From NCBI RefSeq assembly GCF_036669915.1, contig NC_089325.1, forward strand, positions 12,480,735 through 12,544,734: a DNA stretch of 64,000 bases, written 5' to 3'. Positions 57,751 to 64,000 of this stretch are shown here, in pieces. The first letter of the stretch is position 1, and each line of letters opens with the position of its first letter. This DNA is from Pocillopora verrucosa (lineage: Eukaryota > Cnidaria > Anthozoa > Scleractinia > Pocilloporidae). Made by a program: the position numbers and the translations under genes. The notes beneath the pieces were generated by a model, which searched no databases, was not told where the DNA came from, and saw only the letters and a list, made by a program, of their open reading frames with translations.

Positions 57751-59273
57751 AGTTCATGAGAATAAAGGAAATGATCACCAACTTTAAGAACTCTCAATTG
57801 TTTAACAAATTCTCCTTGTCAGCACCTCAGGAAACAGAGAGAGAACAGTATGAAGAACATTCTTACTGATGTTAGGGTGTAAATGGCTAATTGAAATTGT
57901 AAGGAAATGTATACAGAATAGTTAACAGAACTTGCATGCAAATGTTTGGGTGTAAATGGTTACTGATGGGCTGTTGCCCTTTGTTCTTTATACAGAGTAC
58001 TTTATCAACCTGTGAGCCCCTCTTCTGTTACTGGGTATTCATATTAGACTGAATTGCTTAACTGCTCGCATTTATCCCTGTTTCTTTGGCATTAACCAAC
58101 CAGATGCATTGTTGCTTCTCCTGGACACTAGAAGATGGAAGTCCATTACAGACTACATTCCCCCCACCTCCCCCAACTCTGTCAGAATTTCATAGGATTA
58201 ACATGACTCATGTACATCCTGAGCGCAGAGGAGTAATGTCTGACATACGTGTGACCACTAAAACCACAACATGCATACAGTTAGACCTTGAACCAGACAC
58301 GGCAGTCCAACAGGCAAACCTAAGGCCAGCACCTTTACAACCCTTTCTCTACTGACAGGTAATGGTAATAGGACTGAGTGGAGTCCACTTCCTGTGCAGT
58401 GGGAGTCTGATTTGTTTATCATGAGTATGATCACAGACTGACTTGGAGGACACAAAGTCTTATCACCAATCACTCATAAAAATTACAATTTTGGAGAAAA
58501 AGAGAAGAGCCAAGTTATGAAAGAGAAAATTTGCTGTAAAAGACTGACAGGGGAGGCATAACTTGTTTAATGTCCCTCTGAAATTGACTACAATCAAAAT
58601 GAACGTGATTGTTTGATCTAAAACCACAACTTTGAATGTGATTGGCTTATTAAACTGTCTGGTAACAAACTTTCTGATAAAAAACTGTCCAATAACAACT
58701 TGCAAGTGAATTACTGGAAAATAGGACTTTTTTTAAACCAATCACAGTTGAGAAAATTGTAAATTTTTTTATTATTCTAAGTGTTTGCACACTTTGTTGT
58801 AAGCTGAACCTTACTAGGAAGTATAGCAGATGTACAACGAGAACCTCACAATGATCAGGAAATTGTCGTTGTCCCCCTTCTTACAGCACTGTGTGAACAA
58901 CTGATAAGAATATTAGAAAATCATCCACAACAAAAAGTCTCTCAAACAATTACTTTTAAAAGGCACCCTCATGCTGCTTTTATTAAAATGCATTTTGCTT
59001 CACGAGAAAATTAGTAACCACAACTTAAGACACAGGAATCTTTGAATCCATGACTTTCCCCAGTTCCTTAAGCCACAATGTACTAGGTTCATCCTTGGAA
59101 ATCACTGTAAAATATTTACTCTGTAGTGAACTGTGAAAAATCCAACTAATTTTAAAAATACCAATGCCAAGGAAACAACTTGAATCATGAGTGTTTTTCA
59201 TAGATGAGACTGCTTTAAATACTGGTAATTCTGGAAGTGTTCAAAACAGATTACTTCCATTTTTTTATTTCTC

Positions 59274-59279
59274 ATTCTT
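59274..59279 (-). terminator. Poly(A) signal AATAAA for RRP8
   Basis: TTTATT on the + strand, about 160 bases past the RRP8 stop codon. Confidence 0.45.
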
Positions 59280-59439
59280 TCACTGGTTAAAAAAAAATAG
59301 TTCACAGAAAACAGTATTTTTTGAAATAGGGAAGTCCCTGTTTTCATCATTCAGATTATCTGGTAGAGATCTGATTGAGATGAGGTATTGAGACCTCAAT
59401 GTTTCTACAAGGAACTGTCTTTGTTACAAATTTGTAGTA

Positions 59440-62400
59440 TCATCTTTTTTTGTAAATACATGGCCTAAGTTTTAAGCCCTTCAGTTTGCTGGATGAAACT
59501 GGCATTTTACTGTCCTGAACCTTTACAAAATCAAACAGAATGAACATCTTGTTGGTAGAGTCCTAGGGGATAAAATAAATTGTTATAAATACAGAAACAT
59601 GCATGGTAGTGATCATTTAAGTATATCATAACCTACAACCAGTTCTTCATTTTTTCTCTCTAACCGAAAACAAAGAGCTTTTGCAGAGAAGGGATTGGGA
59701 GAAGTCAGCGTAATCAGACAGTGTTACAACAACAACGATAACACCACCCAACTTTTGATCACCAGGGATTGGAATAGACTTTGCAGAAACTGTTGGGAAT
59801 GGTGTATCAATGCTGGGTAACTATCCAAATCCTGGTTTTTAATAAAAATTACCCTTGGATTTGGAGAATCTTGATGACTTATCTCCAACATAAATGCAGG
59901 AGGTAAATTATCAAAATTATCTGAGCCTAAAGCTAATAATAATGATAATAATAACAATGATAGTAATATATAGTAGCAACAGTAATAGTAATGATCTTCA
60001 GTGTAGTTACTCAAGATTTGGTTTTAAATAATCTTTTTCTGCATTTTTGCCTCCTTTTCATTTAGGAACATAAAAAGAAAATATAATGAGAGAAAAAGTA
60101 TTGAAAAATCTTCAACCAACTGGGGTGTACTGCTGTCATAATAACCTGTTTAAAAATAATTTCATACCAAAGAATAATTTTACTGCCGACTGAAAAACAT
60201 AAAACTAGGGAGTAGAAATAAAGTTACCATAGTGAATATCACACCTCATTCTCCAGTTTAAATCCTAGTCTAAGTAGAGACCTGACAAACTCTGCTGTGT
60301 CATTGATACGACTTGTCACCTCTGCCACTTTCAGAATACCTCTACAATATAAATTATACAAACTATTGTATCATAAGGCATGTAATAAGGTTGTACTAAG
60401 GTTATAGATTAAAAATACAGTAATGTAATTTTTATGGCAATATGAAACTCCTAGATGCCCTGATCCTATGCACAATAATTGGGCAGTCCAAGCTGTAGTC
60501 AACTCTGTGATGAAGACTTCAACCTATTTTATAAAATTGTACTAAAACCTAAATTATTAAAAATATGTAGACCTTATAAAATTCTTGCTTTTGAAAATAG
60601 GAAAAAGTTCCTTGTGACTGGAGCACTCAAAATTATCATGATATAGAGGTTATCTCTTTTACAGTTACAATATATTACTTAGTGTTACCTGTAGTACATA
60701 TAAATACAGTCAAATTAAAAAAAAGGTAATGACTGAGTCTGTACCCCAGTTTAAGGACTCTGTGGGCTTCTCTCAAGAAATCGACAAGGTTGGTTCCCAT
60801 TAGTGAAAGACAGAAGACAGCAACATCAACACTTGCAGGGCTTAAGGGGACCTGAAATGTAGGAGACATGAGTTTAAAGCCACTACAGATGAATCAGAAA
60901 TAAGTCTCTGCAGAAACAATAAATCACAAACCTGAATGACTCATGATTGACACAAACCTTTGCCATATCGCATGCTGTTACAAACTTATTTTTGGCCACA
61001 AGATCAAATGAATGTACTTTGTTTGCAACACTCTGGGCAATTGCTGCTTCTCCACAACCAAAATCTGCAACCACATCGGATATTGGTCTACAAATAGGTA
61101 ACACTGATGAGTAAGTAAATATTATAAATTACTACAAATGTAAACAAGCAGTTACCATCAGCATTGTTTGGGAAGAAACACTAGCCAAAAGGACAACCTT
61201 CATGTGAAATAAATTCAGTGTTCACACTTAAGCCTGTAAGATCTGATAAGAAATTCTCCTTTTCTTCTCCAATATATTTTCTAGTAAATAGGTTTAGAGA
61301 TATTGGCATTAGATCAAAACAACAACCTCAAGCTGATAACCTTGCACAATGTATATGTATTGTAAAAGGAGCTACATGGCGTAAATGTTTGATTCATAAT
61401 AAAAAGGCAAAAATAGATACTAGTCATTCTAGTTTCCACAGTGACCAAGCCAAGGAAAATTGTACAGTATTATAAAAAAAAAATCAAATATCACTGGCTA
61501 CTGTAAATCACAGTTCATTGTATTCAATACCTTTTCTTCAACCACTCTATGATTTTGTCAACAGGATTAACTGGCCATAATCTGACTTGATTGTTGAAAC
61601 CTTTGTGATAAATATCAAACAGGTTTGGATCTTCAGAGAACATTTCAGCTGCCTCCTTCCCTGTTGTAGTGTAGAGTTGTTCATTTATCCACCTGAATCG
61701 AGAAGATTCCAATTGCTTAGTCATCTTTTCATGAAGACTTGACTTACTTTGAAGAGCAGAGAGAGAATGAATGTTTTCACTTGTGACCTGGGGGTTTTCA
61801 AAGTTTTTTCCTGCTACTGATTCTTCATAAGGGCTATGGAGGTCTTGTTCCCTGTCTTGTTTTTTCTTCTTTCTTCTTTGTTTTTGATTTGCCTCTGGAG
61901 CAGTTTGCTCTGAATTCGTTATAATTGTAGAATTGTCTACATGACCATTGTCATCCCCTTTCTTTTTCTCTCTTCGCCTCTTTGTCTTGGCTTTATTAAT
62001 TCCAGACTGATTTACCCCTGCTGTGGTTTCAAGATCTGAAGCGATCCCTTCATTATCTGTACAAGCCTGACAAGTGGGATCAGTACTTTTACGACATCGA
62101 TTGTCACTAACACCCTTTATTTGATCCTTCTTCTTGTGCTCATTGCTATCTTCCTCGTCACTTTGACTCATCAATATGTCCTTCTTTTCTTTCCTGCTCT
62201 TGCGGCGATTTAATTTCTTATTGCGTTCTTGTTCTAGAGCCTTTTCCACGGGTTCCGTATAATTTGAAGTCGCTTTATCAACCTCGAGATCTTGCTCTTT
62301 CATGACATTGGCATCACTTCTTTCGTTTTCTGGACACTCTGAACCTAACCTCTGCTCTGTCTTAAATTTATTATTATCTCTCTTCTTCTTCTTTCTTTTC

Positions 62401-62657
62401 TTTTTTAATTGTCCCGTTTTATTGTTGCTTTCAGTAGCTTTTCGTTTCTTACTCTCTGAAGCACCCACACCATTCTTGAGTGATCCATTGCTCGCCAGAG
62501 AAGTAGAATATTTGTCATTTTTTGAGGATATATCCCCGAACAAATGATGAATGAGAGAATCCTGTTCCTTTGATGTGCTTTCCCACTCCAAAATCTCGAA
62601 AGAGTCTTGCATTTCTGTCATCTTAAGCTGTAATTTGCCAGATTTGTATATGGCCAT
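59440..62657 (-). CDS. RRP8: Ribosomal RNA-processing protein 8 (nucleolar SAM-dependent methyltransferase)
   Basis: Exons on the - strand: 62657-61531, 61087-60958, 60851-60745, 60341-60245 and 59562-59440 (stop TGA). Phases 2, 0, 2, 0 all keep frame, giving 527 residues. RRP8 methylates N1 of an adenine in large-subunit rRNA and works in the nucleolus; the animal protein is also called nucleomethylin. The first 320 residues are Lys/Glu-rich and disordered with nuclear/nucleolar signals (KKKRKKKKR at 85-93). The catalytic part starts at [19 protein letters not shown] and [20 protein letters not shown]. It continues with SAM motif [11 protein letters not shown] (about 381-390), [26 protein letters not shown] (427-440), [17 protein letters not shown] and FILFDFVKV, and ends LRPCIYKKR. 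All expected motifs are present. ATG 62657 has weak context; ATG 62621 (residue 13, [10 protein letters not shown]) has A at -3 and may be the true start. Confidence 0.95.
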
Positions 62658-62670
62658 GCACGTCCGCCAT
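62623..62670 (-). other. Upstream ORF overlapping the RRP8 start
   Basis: ATG at 62670 begins a 15-codon frame ([15 protein letters not shown], stop TAA at 62625-62623). It overlaps the first in-frame RRP8 ATG (62657) and ends one base before the second (62621). It is a candidate for start-site control by reinitiation, if transcription begins upstream of 62670. Confidence 0.4.
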
Positions 62671-62766
62671 GATTGAAAAACAATTGTTATGGTCAGCGTG
62701 AATCCAAACTGACTTACACCGGAGTGAGGCTACAGTCGACCTCTTCAGCTCGATCCACGATCCATC
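62658..62766. promoter_or_regulatory. Divergent promoter between RRP8 and RPS3A
   Basis: Only 109 bp separate the two start codons, so both 5' UTRs and the core promoters must share this segment. No TATA box is seen. CCTCTTCAGC at 62740-62749 is a possible 5' TOP (oligopyrimidine) start for the RPS3A mRNA. CCGCCAT near 62664 and ATGGCGG at 62767 resemble YY1-type motifs. Confidence 0.6.
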
Positions 62767-64000
62767 ATGGCGGTGGGAAAAAATAAGAGACTGACCAAAG
62801 GAAAAAAGGGACTAAAAAAGAAGATGTGAGTGTTATAATTAAAACATATTTCCATGGAACTGTTTGTCTTTCATGTAAGACTCACTCTATGAAAGTAGAT
62901 GTCGTGGATGGGGAGAATTGGTCAAGGATTCGAGCGGATGCATACTTTGTGTTTTTATTTCAATTCTGCGAATGGATACTTTTAGTTGGATGTTTGACAT
63001 TTTAAAGTTTTTAAAGTGTCGTGGAAATTTAACATTCCGATAAATGCTTTATATGGAGGTGACTCTCAGGTGTGGTTCTGTAGAAATTATGCGATAGTAA
63101 ATAGCTTTTTTTTGTTTTTATTAGCGTTGATCCCTTCACCAAAAAAGATTGGTACGATGTCAAGGCTCCGTCGATGTTCACCATCCGACAGATCGGCAAA
63201 ACCATGGTGACCAGGACTACTGGAACCAGTAAGTCACTTTGTTTAAAGCGCTATGCCTGAGATGGGCCAAATTCAATTTTGTGTAAATCAATTCGGTATT
63301 CTGTAACTCACACAAGTTGTCCACTTTCGACATGTAATCCCAGTCTCCTACCTTTTCCTTTCGTAAGATTCGAAAAATGATTCTCCTAGCTGACAGGAAT
63401 GCACGTCTTTGGTGTTCGTTTGTCAGAATTTAGCTTAACGTGGAAACAATATCTCAAAGTTGATAATTTTCATAACTTTAGCTTGCCTTACATGCAACAT
63501 AGAAAACTGCACTGTACTACTCACAAACACGAGACCATAATATTGCCTTATAAAGGCATGGACTCCAGAAAGGACTTTTCCAAGCCACTTGCTCTGGAAA
63601 AGGGCTTATGCTGGAAATATCAGCTGTAGAAAATATTTGCAGTGGGCAATTTATGCGAGCAACTCTGCAGATAAAATTAAATTGTCTTTTATACTCTCCA
63701 CTGATTCAGCACCATAGTTCCTTTAGAAACTTATCCCCTTTACTTTCCAAGGTACTTACTTCTCACCAACCCAGTTCAAGGTCTGTACTGTAAGCTGCAT
63801 TCCAAGTTTTTTCCTCTTGGATTTTTGACTCAAGGGCAAAACTAGTGGGCCAGAAATCCAAGTAAAAAAAGGAGGTTTGAGAAATTACAGCACTGACCAA
63901 GAAAACAAGGGTAGTATTTTATTTTATATATCTCTAGGTTCACAAAATTTACTTATTATGACTACCCTTCATTCACAAAAATTCTGTCATTTCTTTTTGT
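62767..64000 (+). CDS. RPS3A: 40S ribosomal protein eS1 (RPS3A), first two coding exons
   Basis: Exon 1 is 62767-62825 and exon 2 is 63125-63228. Introns are GT-AG, phase 2 then phase 1. The visible protein begins [19 protein letters not shown], continues [19 protein letters not shown] and [16 protein letters not shown], and is 54 complete codons long. This is the conserved N terminus of eS1, a small-subunit protein of about 264 residues, near the mRNA exit. The remaining exons lie beyond the right edge; 63229-64000 is intron 2 as far as visible. I saw no clear box C/D snoRNA in either intron, although ribosomal protein introns often host them. It shares a short divergent promoter with RRP8. 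Confidence 0.95.

Larger units (their letters stand above)
56909..59439. other. Interval between TPP1 and RRP8 (convergent)
   Basis: It contains 3' UTRs and repeats: a MITE-like element at 57554-57750, followed at about 57755-57895 by a block with AATTCTCCTTGTCAGCACCTCAGGAAA and GATGTTAGGGTGTAAA that also occurs near 22875-22955. The + frame 58086-58355 (89 codons) has no recognisable domain and is not annotated. Confidence 0.55.

Noticed and set aside
58086-58355. 89-codon + strand frame near the RRP8 3' end
   Set aside because: It has no family match that I can name and sits among repeat blocks; it looks incidental.
63229-64000. Box C/D snoRNA in the RPS3A intron
   Set aside because: Vertebrate RPS3A hosts U73, but the only close C-like and D-like boxes (near 63377-63394) are too near each other to form a snoRNA.
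1-64000. Retroelement or viral ORFs, CRISPR arrays, bacterial contamination
   Set aside because: No reverse transcriptase, integrase, capsid or transposase frames, no regular spacer arrays, and genes have eukaryotic introns throughout.

Overview
The window is eukaryotic genomic DNA. It is A+T-rich, its genes are split by GT-AG introns, it carries many dispersed short repeats, and there are no operons. The protein families (multi-CUB single-pass membrane proteins, animal-type Amt ammonium transporters, tripeptidyl-peptidase 1, RRP8, RPS3A) and the style of the repeats suggest a cnidarian, most likely a hexacoral or stony coral. That placement is inference from sequence character; no search was run.

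Region 1 (about 1-37.3 kb) is a cluster of five CUB-domain genes around one small intronless gene. Two CUB/transmembrane genes lie on the + strand: gene A (3' part, 953-3289) and gene B (12395-18136, seven CUB domains). Three lie on the - strand: gene C (25943 down to 20895, three CUB domains, 3' end not found), gene D (32168-27279) and gene E (37327-34446), the last two with one CUB each. Nearly every CUB is encoded by its own exon bounded by phase-1 introns. I rebuilt the splice sites by reading acceptors and donors, and every junction keeps frame. Genes C, D and E all start with a 43-nt signal-peptide exon, and C and E follow it with a 36-nt microexon. An intronless gene for a basic, serine-rich protein of unknown function sits at 9420-10184.

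Region 2 (39.3-46.1 kb) holds two convergent ammonium transporter genes (39295-41909 + and 42902-46086 -). Their intron positions and internal exon lengths (60 and 77 nt) are identical, as expected from an inverted duplication. Both proteins keep the pore histidine pair.

Region 3 (46.1-55.2 kb) has no gene that I can support. It contains a foldback/MITE-type element and several short tandem repeats.

Region 4 (55.2-64 kb) holds housekeeping genes: an intact intronless tripeptidyl-peptidase 1 gene (55190-56908 +), the five-exon rRNA-processing methyltransferase gene RRP8 (62657-59440 -), and the first two coding exons of ribosomal protein eS1/RPS3A (62767 onward, +). The last two are head to head, about 110 bp apart, and both serve ribosome production.

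Functionally, the cluster suggests secreted or cell-surface recognition or adhesion proteins (CUB-TM), next to ammonium transport and unrelated housekeeping genes. Nothing links these groups beyond proximity. The most unusual features are the repeated exon architecture of the CUB genes, the duplicated two-CUB module in gene B, PDZ-ligand-like C termini in A and B, the intronless TPP1, and the tight RRP8/RPS3A divergent promoter with a uORF that ends one base before an in-frame ATG.
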